NCBI GenBank assembly: GCA_002102225.1
Contig: LQPB01000066.1
Span: 1-64,000 of the forward strand
DNA: 64,000 nucleotides
Direction of reading: 5' to 3'
From: Mycobacterium interjectum
Lineage (GTDB): Bacteria > Actinomycetota > Actinomycetes > Mycobacteriales > Mycobacteriaceae
Position 1 is the stretch's first letter. Each line of letters opens with the position of its first letter. The notes under the pieces were generated by a model. The model did not search any database, was not told where the DNA came from, and saw only the letters and a list, made by a program, of their open reading frames with translations. Shown in pieces: positions 35,301-44,861 of the stretch. A program made the position numbers and the translations under genes.

Positions 35301-38300
35301 TCACGCGGGCGCCGCAGCGTTTTCCTCCTGGGGCGCCAGCTTGTGGAACAGGTGATCCGCCAAACCCCGCACCGTCGTGATGTCGGCAGAGGTAATGCGC
35401 ACCCCCGTTTGGGCCTCGATGTGAGTCCGCAATTCGAGATTGCCCAGCGAGTCCAGGCCGTACTCGGAAAGCGGGTGGTCCACATCGATGTTGCGACGCA
35501 GGATCAGGCCGATCTGCTCGGAGAGCAGACGCCGCAGCCGGGTCGGCCACTCGTCGAGCGGCAGGTCGGCCAGCTCGGCGCGCAGTTTGCTTGAACCCGA
35601 ACGCTTTTCGCCCGCGGACTTGAACATCTCGAGGAACTTGCTGCGTTCCGCGAAGGACGCGATCCACGGTGTCCCGATCAGCGGGCTGTAGCCCGTGTAC
35701 GCGCGGTCGTGGCGCAGCAGCGCCTCGAACGCGTACGCGCCCTCGTCGGGAGCGATCGCCGCCCCGCTGCCTTCCGCGAAGTCCGCACCGCGGCCGATCT
35801 CGCCCCAGGCGCCCCAGGCGATCGCCGTGGCCGGCAGGCCCTGGGCGCGCCGCCAGTGGGTGAAGGCGTCCAGCCAGCTGTTGGCCGCGGCGTAGGCACC
35901 CTGGCCCGGCGAGCCCAGCAGGGCGGCCGCCGAGGAGAACGAGCAGAACCAGTCCAGGTCCGCTTTCTCAGACTGGCCAGCGGTGGCCTCGTGCAGGTTC
36001 CACGCGCCGTACACCTTCGGCGCCCAGTCGCGGTCGATCAACTCGTCGGTGATGTTGGTCAGGGTGGCGTCCTCGACCACCGCGGCCGCGTGCAGCACGC
36101 CCCGCAACGGCAGCCCGGTGGCCGTCGCCGTGGCCACCAGCCGCTGTGCGACGTCGGCCTGGGCGATGTCACCGCACTCCACGATCACGTCAGAACCTAT
36201 CGCCCGGACCAGCTCGATCGTTTCAAGCGCCTTCTGCGAAGGCTCGGAGCGGGAGGTCAGCACGATCCGGCCCGCGCCGGCCGCGGCCATCTTCTCGGCG
36301 AGGAACAGGCCCAGGCCACCGAGGCCGCCGGTGATGATGTAGGAGCCGTCCTTGCGGAATACCGGCGCCTGCTCCGGCGGCAGCACCACGCTGCTGCGCC
36401 CGGCCCGCGGGATGTCGAGGATGAGCTTGCCGGTGTGCTCGGCCGCGCTCATCACGCGGATCGCGGTGGCCGCCTCGGCGAGCGGGTAGTGCGTGCTCTC
36501 GGGCATCGGCAGCACGCCCTCGGCCGTCAACCGGTAGACGTTGCTGAGGATCTCGCTGACCTGCTGCGGGTGACTGACGGACATCAGGCCCAGGTCGACG
36601 CCCCAGAACGCGAGGTTGCGACGGAACGGGAAGAGGCCCAGCTTGGTGTCCCCGTAGATGTCGCGCTTGCCGATCTCGACGAACCGCCCGCCCAGTGCCA
36701 GCAGTTTGATTCCGGCGAGCTGGGCCGCGCCCGTGACCGAGTTGAGCACGATGTCCACGCCGTAGCCGTCGGTGTCGCGACGGATCTGGTCCGCGAAGTC
36801 GACGGTCCGCGAGTCGTAGACGTGCTCGATTCCCATGTCGCGCAACAGCTGTCGACGCGCCTCGCTGCCGGCGGTGGCGAAGATCTCGGCACCCGCGGCG
36901 CGGGCGATGGCGATCGCCGCCTGCCCCACACCCCCGGTCCCGGAGTGGATCAGCACCTTGTCGCCGGCCTTGATGCGGGCCAGGTCGTTCAGGCCGTACC
37001 ACGCGGTGGCGTGCGCGGTGGTGACCGCGGCCGCCTGCGCGTCGGTGAGCCCGTCCGGCAGCGTCGTGGCCAGGCGCGCGTCGCAGGTGACGAACGTGGC
37101 CCAGCAGCCGTTGGGGGACATGCCGCCGACGTGGTCGCCGACCTTGTGGTTGGTCACGCCGGATCCCACGGCCGTGACGACACCGGCGAAGTCGGTGCCG
37201 AGCGCGGGCAGGATGTTGTCCAGGCTCTGGTAGCGGCCGAACGCGTTGAGCACATCGGCGAAGTTGATGCTCGACGCGGTGACCGCGACCTCGATCTGAC
37301 CGGGGCCCGGCGGAACCCGGTCGAACGCCGCGAACTCCATCGTCTGCAGGTCACCCGGCGTGCGGATCTGCATCCGCATCCCTTCGGTCTCGTGATCCGC
37401 GATGGTGGTTTGCCGCTCTTCCGGACGCAGGGGAGTGGGGCACAGGCGCGCGATGTACCACTCGTCGTTGCGCCAGGCCGTCTCGTCCTCGCCCGGACCC
37501 GTGGTCAGCAGCTGGCGCACCACGTGCTCGGCGCTGGTCTGCTCGTCGACGTCGATGTGGGTGGTGTGCAGGTGCGGGTGCTCGGAGCCGATCACCCGCA
37601 GCAGCCCGCGCACCCCGCCCTGGTCGAGGTTCGGGACGTCCTCCGACAACACCTTCTGGGCGTTGCGGGTCACCACGAACAACCGCGGCGACTCGCCTTG
37701 CAGCTCCGGGAGCTCGCGGGCGATGCGGACCAGGTGGTGGACGTATTCACCGCCGCGCACGGCGCTTTCGTCGTCCGGGTTGCCGTTCTTGGGCTCGGTG
37801 AGCACCACCACGCCGGCGTAGCCGCCCTTTTCGACCTCACCGCGCAGCCGCTCGGCGATCGCAGGGTGGTCGGCCCGCGACGGCCAGGACAGCGTGGTGC
37901 AGTCCGCCTCGTGCAGCTTCATCGCGTCGGTGAACGCCGTCGCCACGAGGTCGGCCGCGTCGGAGGTGCTGATCAGCAGCCAGGCGCCGGTTTCGGTGGC
38001 GGGCACCTCGGGCAGCTGCCGCTGTTGCCACTCCACGGTCAGCAACCGCTCGGCCATCACGCGGGCCCGCTCGCCGCTCGGCGAGACGCCGGTGCCCATC
38101 TGCAGCCCGCGCACGGTCAGCAGCACGGCGCCGTGCTTGTCCAGGATGTCCAGGTCGGCCTCGACGGACCCGCCGGTGGCCGCGGTCACCCGCGAGTAGC
38201 AGTAGCGCGCCGCGCTCACGGACGTGTGGACCCGCAGCTCGCGGACGCCCAGCGGCAGGAGCAGGCCACCCAGGCTGGCGTTGGCGACGCTCGGGTGCGC

Positions 38301-41300
38301 CGCGACCGACTGGAAGCACGCATCCAGCAGCGCGGGGTGCACGCCGTAATTGGTTTGTTGCGTCCGGATCACGCTGGGCAGCCCGATCTCGGCCAGCACC
38401 GTGGTGCCGGTGCCCTCGGCGGTGTGGGCGGCGGCCAGGCCGGTGAAGGCGGGGCCGTACTGAATGCCGCACAGGTCCATCGCGTCGCGAAGGTCGTTGC
38501 CCTCCAGGCGGCTCGGGTGCGCGGCCAGCAACTCCTCGATGTCCACCGCGGCGGGCCGTGCCGCATCGTCCGAGTCGTCGACGTCCACCAGCACCGCGGA
38601 GGCCCGCCGTGCCTGCACGCCGTCCTCGTTGGTCTCCACGGCGAAGCTGAGCGCGCCGGGCACCTCCGCGGTCGCGGTGAGGCTGATCTGCGTCTCCTCG
38701 TCGAGCATCAGCATCTGCTCGAAGCGGACGTCGCGAACCGCGGATGCGTCACCGAAGACGGTGCGCGCCGCGGCCAGCGCCATCTCGCAGTAGGCCGCGC
38801 CCGGCAGGGTCGCGGTGCCGTGGACCTGGTGGTCGGCCAGCCACGGCAGCGTCGCGGTGCCGATGTCGGCCTGCCACACGTGCCGTTCCGGCTCCTCGGG
38901 CAGGCGCACGTGCTGGCCCATCAGCGGGTGCACCGCGACGCTGGAAGCCAGCGCGCGGGAGCTGTGACCCTCGCGGCTCAACAGCAGCGAGCGGTGCGTC
39001 CACGCGGCCAGCGGGGCGTCCATCAGGTGCCCGCCGGGGTAGAGCACGGAGAAGTCGACCGTTGCGCCCGTGGCGTACAGGTCCCCCAACAGCCCCAGCA
39101 TCCCGTGCGGCAGCGGCTGGTCGCGCCGCATCGCGGCGAGCGCGGCCACCGTCATGTCCAGGCTGCGGGCGGTCTGGTCGACCGCGTGGGTTAGCAGGGG
39201 GTGCGGCGACAGCTCACCGAACACCCGGTAGCCGTCTTCCAGCGCCGCCTGCACCGCCGCCGAGAACCGCACGGTGTGGCGCAGGTTGTCCACCCAGTAG
39301 TTGGCGTCGCAGTAGGGCTCCTCGCGCGGGTCGAACGAGGTGGCCGAGTAGTACGGGATCTCCGGGGTCAACGGCTCGATCTCGGCTAGCACGTCGTACA
39401 GCTCGTCGAGGATCGGGTCGACCTGCGGCGAGTGTGACGCCACGTCGACGGCCACCTCGCGGGCCATCACCTCGCGCTGCTCCCAGACCGCCACCAGCTC
39501 GCGGACCGTGTCCGTCGCGCCGCCGATGACGGTGGACTGCGGGGAAGCCACCACCGCGACCACCGCGTCGTTGACGCCGCGCGCCATCAGCTCCGAAAGC
39601 ACTTGCTGCGCAGGCAGTTCCACCGACGCCATCGCGCCCGAACCGGCGATCTTGGTCATCAGTCGCGACCGGCGGCAGATGACGCGCACGCCGTCCTCGA
39701 GCGCCAGCGCTCCGGCGACGACGGCTGCCGCGGACTCGCCCATCGAGTGGCCGATGACCGCACCGGGCCGGACCCCGTAGGACTTCATGGTGGTCGCCAG
39801 GGCGACCTGCATGGCGAAGATCGTGGGCTGGACGCGGTCGATGCCCGTCACCTTCTCGGGTGCGGTCAGCGCCTCGGTCACCGAGAAGCCCGACTCGTGG
39901 GCGATCAGCGGCTCGATCTCGGCGATGGCCGCCGCGAAGGCGGGCTCCTTGGCCAGCAGGTCCGTGCCCATGGTCGCCCACTGCGAACCCTGTCCGGAGA
40001 ACACCCAGACCGGACCGCGCTCCTCCTGGCCCACGACCTCCTGGAACAGGGCGTCACCGCTGGCGACCTCGCGCAGCGAAGTCACCAGCTCCGGGGTGTC
40101 GGCGGCCAGCACGGTGGTCCGCACCGAGCGGTGCCCGCGCCGGCGGGCGAGGGTGTAGGCGAGGTCGGGTGCCGGCACCTCCGCGGCGTGCGCCTCGACC
40201 CAGTCGGCAAGGCGGGCGGCGGTTTCGCGCAGCCCGTCGGCCGAGGTGGCGGACAGCGGGAACAGCAGCGTGCCGCCGCGGCTCGGCCTGGTTGCGGCGC
40301 CGTTGGGGGACAGGGGCTCTGGGGCCTCCTCGACGATCGCGTGCACGTTCGTGCCGGAGATGCCGTACGCCGACACCGCCGCGCGCCGCGGTTGCCCGCC
40401 GCTCAGCGGCCACGGCGTATTCTCTTGCGGCACAAACAATCCGGTGTCGATCCGGGCCATCTCGTCGGGCAGCGCTTCGAAGTGCAGGTTCTTGGGGACC
40501 ACGCCGTGCTGGACCGACAGGACCGCCTTCATCACGCCGAGCGCGCCGGCGGCGGCCTGGAGGTGCCCGAAGTTGGTCTTCGAGGCGCCCAGCACGCACG
40601 GGTTGCCGATGCCGTAGACCTCGGCAAGGCTGCCGTATTCGATCGGGTCGCCGACGGGGGTTCCGGTGCCGTGCGCCTCGACCATGCCGACGGTGCCGGC
40701 GTCCACGCCCGCCGCCACGAGCGCGGCGCGGTACACCGCGGCCTGCGCCTCGCCTGAGGGCATCGCGATGTTCATGGTGTGGCCGTCCTGGTTGGCGGCC
40801 GTGCCGCGGATCACACCGAGGATCCGGTCGCCGTCGCGCTGCGCGTCCGTGAGGCGCTTGAGCAACAGCACCACGCAGCCCTCGCCGGAGACGAAGCCGT
40901 CGGCCTTCGCGTCGAACGCGTAGCAGTGCCCGGTGCCCGACAGCATGCCCCCCGCCGATGCGGAGGCGGACCGGCGCGGTTCCATCATCACGTTGACGCC
41001 GCCGGCGAACGCGAGCTTGCTCTCGCCGTCGTTGAGGCTGCGGCAGGCCTGGTGGATCGCGAACAGGCCGGACGAGCAGGCGGTGTCGATCGTGACCGCG
41101 GGGCCGTGCAGGCCGAGCGCGTAGGAAATCCGCCCGGACGCCATGCAGGAGATGGTGCCGGGGTTTCCGTACGGTCCGTCGAAGGCGTCGGTGGCGGCGT
41201 GAACGAATTGGTAGTCGCCGTAGTTCAATCCAACGAAAACGCCCGTTTCCTGGGCGATGGTGTCCTTGGTGAGGCCGGCGTGTTCCATGGCCTCCCACGC

Positions 41301-41606
41301 GGTTTCCATGAGCAACCGGTGCTGCGGATCCATGGCCGTGGCTTCTTTTTCGGTGATGCCGAAGAACTCGGGGTCGAAGTCGCCCACGTTGTCCAGGAAG
41401 GAGCCCCACTTGCAGACGGACCGGCCCGGGACGCCCGGCTCGGGGTCGTAGTAGTAGTCGACATCCCAGCGTTCGCCCGGGATTTCCTTGACAAAGTCCT
41501 CACCGCGCAGCAACGCTTCCCAAAAGAGGTCAGGGGAGTTGATGCCCCCCGGCAGCCGGCACGCCATCCCGATGACGGCGACCGGAGTCACGACTGCCTT
41601 ATCCAC
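35301..41606 (-). CDS. pks5: Mas-type iterative polyketide synthase Pks5
   Basis: 2101-residue type I PKS. Domains in order are KS (C177 in DTACSSG, H312, H348), AT (S621 in GHSMGES; VASH near residue 722, the methylmalonyl-type signature of Mas enzymes), DH (H926-x3-G-x4-P935), ER (HSGTGGVGQA near residue 1552), KR (GGLGGLG near 1759), and ACP (S2053 in GLDSLGN). This is the full reducing set, so it elongates a starter with methylmalonyl-CoA to a saturated polymethyl-branched acid. Length matches Mas/Pks5 (about 2100). The start is GTG with GGAGAGG/AAGGA upstream. It is the head of the pks5-papA4-GT1 operon. I see no terminal thioesterase, as expected when a Pap protein releases the chain. 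Confidence 0.95.
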   Translation of the reverse strand: MDKAVVTPVAVIGMACRLPGGINSPDLFWEALLRGEDFVKEIPGERWDVDYYYDPEPGVPGRSVCKWGSFLDNVGDFDPEFFGITEKEATAMDPQHRLLMETAWEAMEHAGLTKDTIAQETGVFVGLNYGDYQFVHAATDAFDGPYGNPGTISCMASGRISYALGLHGPAVTIDTACSSGLFAIHQACRSLNDGESKLAFAGGVNVMMEPRRSASASAGGMLSGTGHCYAFDAKADGFVSGEGCVVLLLKRLTDAQRDGDRILGVIRGTAANQDGHTMNIAMPSGEAQAAVYRAALVAAGVDAGTVGMVEAHGTGTPVGDPIEYGSLAEVYGIGNPCVLGASKTNFGHLQAAAGALGVMKAVLSVQHGVVPKNLHFEALPDEMARIDTGLFVPQENTPWPLSGGQPRRAAVSAYGISGTNVHAIVEEAPEPLSPNGAATRPSRGGTLLFPLSATSADGLRETAARLADWVEAHAAEVPAPDLAYTLARRRGHRSVRTTVLAADTPELVTSLREVASGDALFQEVVGQEERGPVWVFSGQGSQWATMGTDLLAKEPAFAAAIAEIEPLIAHESGFSVTEALTAPEKVTGIDRVQPTIFAMQVALATTMKSYGVRPGAVIGHSMGESAAAVVAGALALEDGVRVICRRSRLMTKIAGSGAMASVELPAQQVLSELMARGVNDAVVAVVASPQSTVIGGATDTVRELVAVWEQREVMAREVAVDVASHSPQVDPILDELYDVLAEIEPLTPEIPYYSATSFDPREEPYCDANYWVDNLRHTVRFSAAVQAALEDGYRVFGELSPHPLLTHAVDQTARSLDMTVAALAAMRRDQPLPHGMLGLLGDLYATGATVDFSVLYPGGHLMDAPLAAWTHRSLLLSREGHSSRALASSVAVHPLMGQHVRLPEEPERHVWQADIGTATLPWLADHQVHGTATLPGAAYCEMALAAARTVFGDASAVRDVRFEQMLMLDEETQISLTATAEVPGALSFAVETNEDGVQARRASAVLVDVDDSDDAARPAAVDIEELLAAHPSRLEGNDLRDAMDLCGIQYGPAFTGLAAAHTAEGTGTTVLAEIGLPSVIRTQQTNYGVHPALLDACFQSVAAHPSVANASLGGLLLPLGVRELRVHTSVSAARYCYSRVTAATGGSVEADLDILDKHGAVLLTVRGLQMGTGVSPSGERARVMAERLLTVEWQQRQLPEVPATETGAWLLISTSDAADLVATAFTDAMKLHEADCTTLSWPSRADHPAIAERLRGEVEKGGYAGVVVLTEPKNGNPDDESAVRGGEYVHHLVRIARELPELQGESPRLFVVTRNAQKVLSEDVPNLDQGGVRGLLRVIGSEHPHLHTTHIDVDEQTSAEHVVRQLLTTGPGEDETAWRNDEWYIARLCPTPLRPEERQTTIADHETEGMRMQIRTPGDLQTMEFAAFDRVPPGPGQIEVAVTASSINFADVLNAFGRYQSLDNILPALGTDFAGVVTAVGSGVTNHKVGDHVGGMSPNGCWATFVTCDARLATTLPDGLTDAQAAAVTTAHATAWYGLNDLARIKAGDKVLIHSGTGGVGQAAIAIARAAGAEIFATAGSEARRQLLRDMGIEHVYDSRTVDFADQIRRDTDGYGVDIVLNSVTGAAQLAGIKLLALGGRFVEIGKRDIYGDTKLGLFPFRRNLAFWGVDLGLMSVSHPQQVSEILSNVYRLTAEGVLPMPESTHYPLAEAATAIRVMSAAEHTGKLILDIPRAGRSSVVLPPEQAPVFRKDGSYIITGGLGGLGLFLAEKMAAAGAGRIVLTSRSEPSQKALETIELVRAIGSDVIVECGDIAQADVAQRLVATATATGLPLRGVLHAAAVVEDATLTNITDELIDRDWAPKVYGAWNLHEATAGQSEKADLDWFCSFSSAAALLGSPGQGAYAAANSWLDAFTHWRRAQGLPATAIAWGAWGEIGRGADFAEGSGAAIAPDEGAYAFEALLRHDRAYTGYSPLIGTPWIASFAERSKFLEMFKSAGEKRSGSSKLRAELADLPLDEWPTRLRRLLSEQIGLILRRNIDVDHPLSEYGLDSLGNLELRTHIEAQTGVRITSADITTVRGLADHLFHKLAPQEENAAAPA

Positions 41607-42381
41607 TGTCCTTCACCTCTCCTTGCCTATCCACAAGTTCCTATCACTGCTGCTCGCTCATATCTCAGCTTCGAGAAATCTCGCCGAATTTTTTTGCGCG
41701 AGCGACTAACTCCGCGAGCAACTCACAAACACCCACCGACCCCCGCTATCGAAGCCCGCCGTAACAACGTGGCGCGATCAGCAGCGTAGCGGCTCGGCCC
41801 CAACCGCGTGGAAAAATCGTGCGAACGTACAAAAATTTAACAACGCGCGACGCATCGTCGCTGACAGGAAGCTTGGGTCACAGGGTGGTCACATACTTTT
41901 CGCACGATTATCGGGCGTCGCGCCGGACTCGGGTCGCTGTCAGAGGCGCTGTGCCACAACTGCTCCGGCGACGTGGCGCACTGGGGGCATACGTGACCAC
42001 GGGCGTTGTCGAGCGGCGTGGTGGTGGGGGCAGCACGGCCAAGCCCGACCCAGGGCGGGCGAGGCAGCAACCAAATTGGACGCACCGATGCACTGCATCG
42101 GTGATGCCTAATCTCGCCATGGTAGGGGTTATTGAGATGCCCCGCAGGGAAATCGCTGAAATCTTTAAGATCGCAAGTTAGTGCCGATTAAAAGGTCGCC
42201 GATTCGTGCGGTGGGGCGATATGACGGGTCGGCGGCGCGGGGTTGCGGACGGCCGGGCTGGTTTTCGGCCTTGGCGCCGCGGGCTTTTCGCCGGCCCCTT
42301 GGGCCCGCCTGTGCCCGGGCCGCTGGCTACGATGGCCGATGAATGTGAGGTGCCTCACTAGTACACGGAGTGGTTCACGCG
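41607..42381. other. 775-bp region upstream of pks5, AT-rich patches, no gene
   Basis: This large divergent spacer lies between pks5 (leftward) and the AhpD-like gene (rightward). It contains AT-rich patches near 41680-41700 (a run of seven T), 41811-41840 and 42150-42195, unlike the surrounding high-GC coding DNA. A 120-codon frame at 41819-42181 has no ribosome site or recognisable product. In Mtb this neighbourhood holds fadD24 and adh (Rv1529, Rv1530), which are missing here. The region probably hosts the pks5 promoter and could bind the xenogeneic silencer Lsr2, which prefers AT-rich DNA; both are inference. Confidence 0.45.
42345..42358. promoter_or_regulatory. GTGAGG-TG-CCTCAC palindrome upstream of AhpD-like gene
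   Basis: Six-base arms GTGAGG and CCTCAC are perfectly complementary around a TG spacer, 24 bp before the ATG at 42382. The size and position suit a dimeric repressor site in the promoter. No regulator can be named. The sequence does not match the IdeR consensus as I remember it. Confidence 0.35.
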
Positions 42382-42957
42382 ATGAGCCCACCCAGCGGGC
42401 AAGCCCGGGTCCCTCGACTGCCGGTCGACGAGGCAAAGGCCGCCGCCGACGAGGCCGCCGTGCCCGACTACATGGCCGAGCTCAGCATCTTCCAGGTGTT
42501 GCTGAACCATCCGACGCTGGCGCGCGCCCTCAACGACCTGCTCGCCACCATGCTGTGGCACGGCGCCCTCGACGCGCGGCTGCGGGAGCTGGTCATCATG
42601 CGGATCGGCTGGCTCACCGCGTGCGACTACGAGTGGACGCAGCACTGGAGGGTCGCGTCGGGGCTGGGCGTGAGCCACGACGACATGCTGGGCGTGCGCG
42701 ACTGGCAGGGGTACGACGGCTTCGGGCCCACCGAGCGCGCGGTGCTGGCGGCCACCGACGACGTGCTGCGCGACGGTGCGGTAAGCGCCGCGAGTTGGGC
42801 CGCGTGCTCACGCGAATTGCACGGCGACACAACGGTTCTCATCGAGCTCGTCACCGCCATCGGCGCCTGGCGAATGGTCGCGTCGATCCTGCACAGCCTG
42901 CAGGTTCCGTTGGAAGAGGGCGTGTCCAGCTGGCCGCCGGACGGCCGGTCACCTTAA
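42382..42957 (+). CDS. Carboxymuconolactone decarboxylase/AhpD-like protein (Rv1531-like)
   Basis: 191-residue all-helical protein of the CMD/AhpD superfamily. The signature helix reads LRELVIMRIGWLTACDYEW followed by TQH. AhpD peroxidases need CxxCxxxH, but here the motif is C-D-Y-E-W-T-Q-H with a single Cys, so thiol peroxidase activity like AhpD is doubtful. Mtb Rv1531, about the same size and place, is the likely counterpart. ACACGGAG (42363-42370) is the probable ribosome site for ATG 42382; GTG 42370 is in frame but overlaps that site. It is 38 bp upstream of the flavoprotein gene, but a promoter-like element in the gap suggests separate control. Confidence 0.75.
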   Translation: MSPPSGQARVPRLPVDEAKAAADEAAVPDYMAELSIFQVLLNHPTLARALNDLLATMLWHGALDARLRELVIMRIGWLTACDYEWTQHWRVASGLGVSHDDMLGVRDWQGYDGFGPTERAVLAATDDVLRDGAVSAASWAACSRELHGDTTVLIELVTAIGAWRMVASILHSLQVPLEEGVSSWPPDGRSP

Positions 42958-42961
42958 CGAT

Positions 42962-42975
42962 TGACTTATCAGTCA
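42962..42975. promoter_or_regulatory. TGACT-N4-AGTCA palindrome over a TTGACT -35 (candidate TetR operator)
   Basis: TGACTTATCAGTCA forms 5-bp arms around TATC and overlaps TTGACT (42961-42966), a good -35 hexamer. It lies 20 bp before the ATG of the nitronate monooxygenase-like gene, which is translationally coupled to a TetR gene (44117). TetR regulators commonly bind a palindrome in the promoter of their own operon, so autoregulation is likely. No proof beyond position and symmetry. Confidence 0.45.
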
Positions 42976-42995
42976 GTAACTCATAGCGTCGGGCG

Positions 42996-44120
42996 ATGCG
43001 AACCAGGGTCGCCGAGATGCTCGGCGTTGAGTTTCCGATCTGCGCCTTCAGCCATTGCCGCGACGTGGTGGCCGCGGTCACCAACGCGGGAGGATTCGGG
43101 GTCCTCGGCGCCGTCGCGCACAGTCCGCAGCGGCTGGAGAACGAGCTGACCTGGATCGAGGAGCAGACGGGCGGCAAGCCGTACGGCGTGGACCTGTTGT
43201 TGCCGCCGAAATACGTCGGGGCCGAGCAGGGCGGGATCGACGCCAAACAAACCAGGGAGCTGCTTCCCGAGGAGCACCGCGCGTTCGTCGAGGACATCCT
43301 GGCCCGCTACGGCGTCGCGGCGCCCACCGAGGCGCCCAAGGCGTCGTCCGGCGGCCTCAACATCTCGCCCAAGGGCTACGAGCCGCTGCTGGACGTGGCC
43401 TTCGCCCACAACATCCGGCTGATCGCCAGCGCCCTCGGACCGCCCCCCGCCGACCTCGTCGAGCGCGCCCACCAACACGACGTCCTGGTGGCCGCGCTGG
43501 CCGGCACCACCCAGCACGCGCGGCGGCACGCGGCCGCGGGTGTCGATCTGATCGTCGCGCAGGGCACCGAGGCCGGCGGCCACACCGGCGAGGTGGCGAC
43601 CATGGTCCTGGTGCCCGAGGTGGTGGACGCCGTGTCGCCGGTGCCCGTCCTGGCCGCCGGCGGCATCGCCCGGGGTCGCCAGGTTGCCGCGGCCCTCGCG
43701 CTCGGTGCCGAGGGGGTGTGGTGCGGATCGGTGTGGCTGACCACCGAGGAGGCCGAGACCGTGCCCGTGGTCAAGGAGAAGTTCCTGGCGGCCAGCTCCT
43801 CGGACACCGTGCGCTCCCGGTCGATGACCGGCAAGCCGGCCCGGATGCTGCGCACCGCCTGGACCGACGAGTGGGCCCGCCCGGACACTCCCGACCCCCT
43901 CGGCATGCCGCTGCAGACCGCGCTCGTCACCGGAGCGCAGGTGCGCATCAACCAGGCGGCCACCCACCCGGGCGCCGAGGCGCGCGAGCTGGCGACCTAC
44001 TTCGTCGGCCAGGTGGTCGGCTCGCTGGACAAGGTGCGCCCGGTGCGCTCGGTGGTGCTCGACATGGTGGAGGAGTTCATCGACACGATCGGCCGGCTCG
44101 ACGGCCTGGTCGACACGTGA
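42996..44120 (+). CDS. Nitronate monooxygenase-like FMN oxidoreductase (Rv1533-like)
   Basis: 374-residue TIM-barrel flavoprotein of the 2-nitropropane dioxygenase/nitronate monooxygenase family. The FMN phosphate site is VLAAGGIARGRQVAAALALGA (read as VLAAGGIARGRQ then AAALALGAEG), preceded by AQGTEAGGHTGE, which contains the family His. The N-terminus FPICAFSHCRDVVAAVTNAGGFG fits the barrel opening. Substrates may be nitronates or enoyl groups; in mycobacteria the physiological role is unsettled. Length matches Rv1533 (about 375). The GTGA at 44117-44120 overlaps the TetR gene start, indicating an operon. Confidence 0.86.
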   Translation: MRTRVAEMLGVEFPICAFSHCRDVVAAVTNAGGFGVLGAVAHSPQRLENELTWIEEQTGGKPYGVDLLLPPKYVGAEQGGIDAKQTRELLPEEHRAFVEDILARYGVAAPTEAPKASSGGLNISPKGYEPLLDVAFAHNIRLIASALGPPPADLVERAHQHDVLVAALAGTTQHARRHAAAGVDLIVAQGTEAGGHTGEVATMVLVPEVVDAVSPVPVLAAGGIARGRQVAAALALGAEGVWCGSVWLTTEEAETVPVVKEKFLAASSSDTVRSRSMTGKPARMLRTAWTDEWARPDTPDPLGMPLQTALVTGAQVRINQAATHPGAEARELATYFVGQVVGSLDKVRPVRSVVLDMVEEFIDTIGRLDGLVDT

Positions 44121-44761
44121 CCAGCGCCACCCGGCGGCGCCGCGCGGTCAGTGACGAGGACAAGTCGCAGCGGCGCGACCAGATCATGGCGGCCGCCAAA
44201 GAAGTCTTCGCGCGCAAGGGTTTTCACGCCACGACGATCGCCGATATCGCCAAGCGGGCCGGTCTGGCCTACGGCTCGGTCTATTGGTATTTCGACTCCA
44301 AGGACGAGCTGTTCCACGCGCTGATGGCCGCCGAGGAGGGCGCGCTGCGCGACCATATCGGTGCGGCGCTGGCCGCGCTTCCGCTGGCGGCGGCGGACGT
44401 CGGGCACGAGGAGCCGCTTCGCGCCGCCGTTCGAGTCACGCTGGAGTTCTTCGAATCCGACAAGGCCACCGTCAAGCTGCTGCTGCGCGACCCGTACGCG
44501 ATGGGCGAGCGGTTCGAGAAGCACCTCGGCGGGATCTACGAGCGGTTCATCGACGACATCGAAGCCTTCGTCGTCGCGGCGCAGGAGCGCGGCGAGGTGG
44601 TGGCCGCGCCGCCGCGCATGGTGGCGTACACGCTGGCCGCGCTCGTCGGGCAGCTGGCGCAGCGGCGGCTGAGCACCGATGACGACGTGACGGCGGCCCA
44701 GGTCGCCGATTTCGTCGTGGCGCTGGCGCTGGACGGGCTGCGTCCGCGCGATGCTGGCTGA
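44117..44761 (+). CDS. TetR-family transcriptional regulator (Rv1534-like)
   Basis: 214-residue TetR regulator. The N-terminal helix-turn-helix is TIADIAKRAGLAYGSVYWYF (about residues 40-59), followed by the usual SKDELF. The C-terminal ligand domain is all-helical and has no recognisable ligand signature. It overlaps the upstream flavoprotein stop by 4 nt (GTGA), so it is co-translated. The palindrome at 42962-42975 is the best candidate for its operator. Mtb Rv1534 occupies the same place. Confidence 0.88.
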   Translation: MTSATRRRRAVSDEDKSQRRDQIMAAAKEVFARKGFHATTIADIAKRAGLAYGSVYWYFDSKDELFHALMAAEEGALRDHIGAALAALPLAAADVGHEEPLRAAVRVTLEFFESDKATVKLLLRDPYAMGERFEKHLGGIYERFIDDIEAFVVAAQERGEVVAAPPRMVAYTLAALVGQLAQRRLSTDDDVTAAQVADFVVALALDGLRPRDAG

Positions 44762-44818
44762 AAGCTGTGTGCGCGCGTAATGAACGCATAAAGAATGGAT
44801 CACACGGCGCCCGGGGGT

Positions 44819-44847
44819 TTGACCGTGTCGTGCCCGTCGTGCATTAT
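44819..44847 (+). promoter_or_regulatory. SigA-type promoter of the M-box transcript
   Basis: TTGACC (44819-44824) and CATTAT (44842-44847) are separated by exactly 17 bp. Initiation would fall near 44854, about 8 nt before the first conserved base of the M-box riboswitch. Spacing and location make this a convincing promoter, though the -10 hexamer is not perfect. Confidence 0.65.
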
Positions 44848-44861
44848 CGGTCGCGTATGCA

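Noticed and set aside
35709..39194. 1161-codon plus-strand open frame
   Set aside because: It lies entirely antisense to pks5, has Arg/Gly/His-rich low-complexity composition and no domain. Long antisense frames are expected in DNA with strong G/C at third codon positions.
41819..42181. 120-codon frame in the pks5 upstream gap
   Set aside because: No Shine-Dalgarno, mixed composition, and nothing recognisable in the product.
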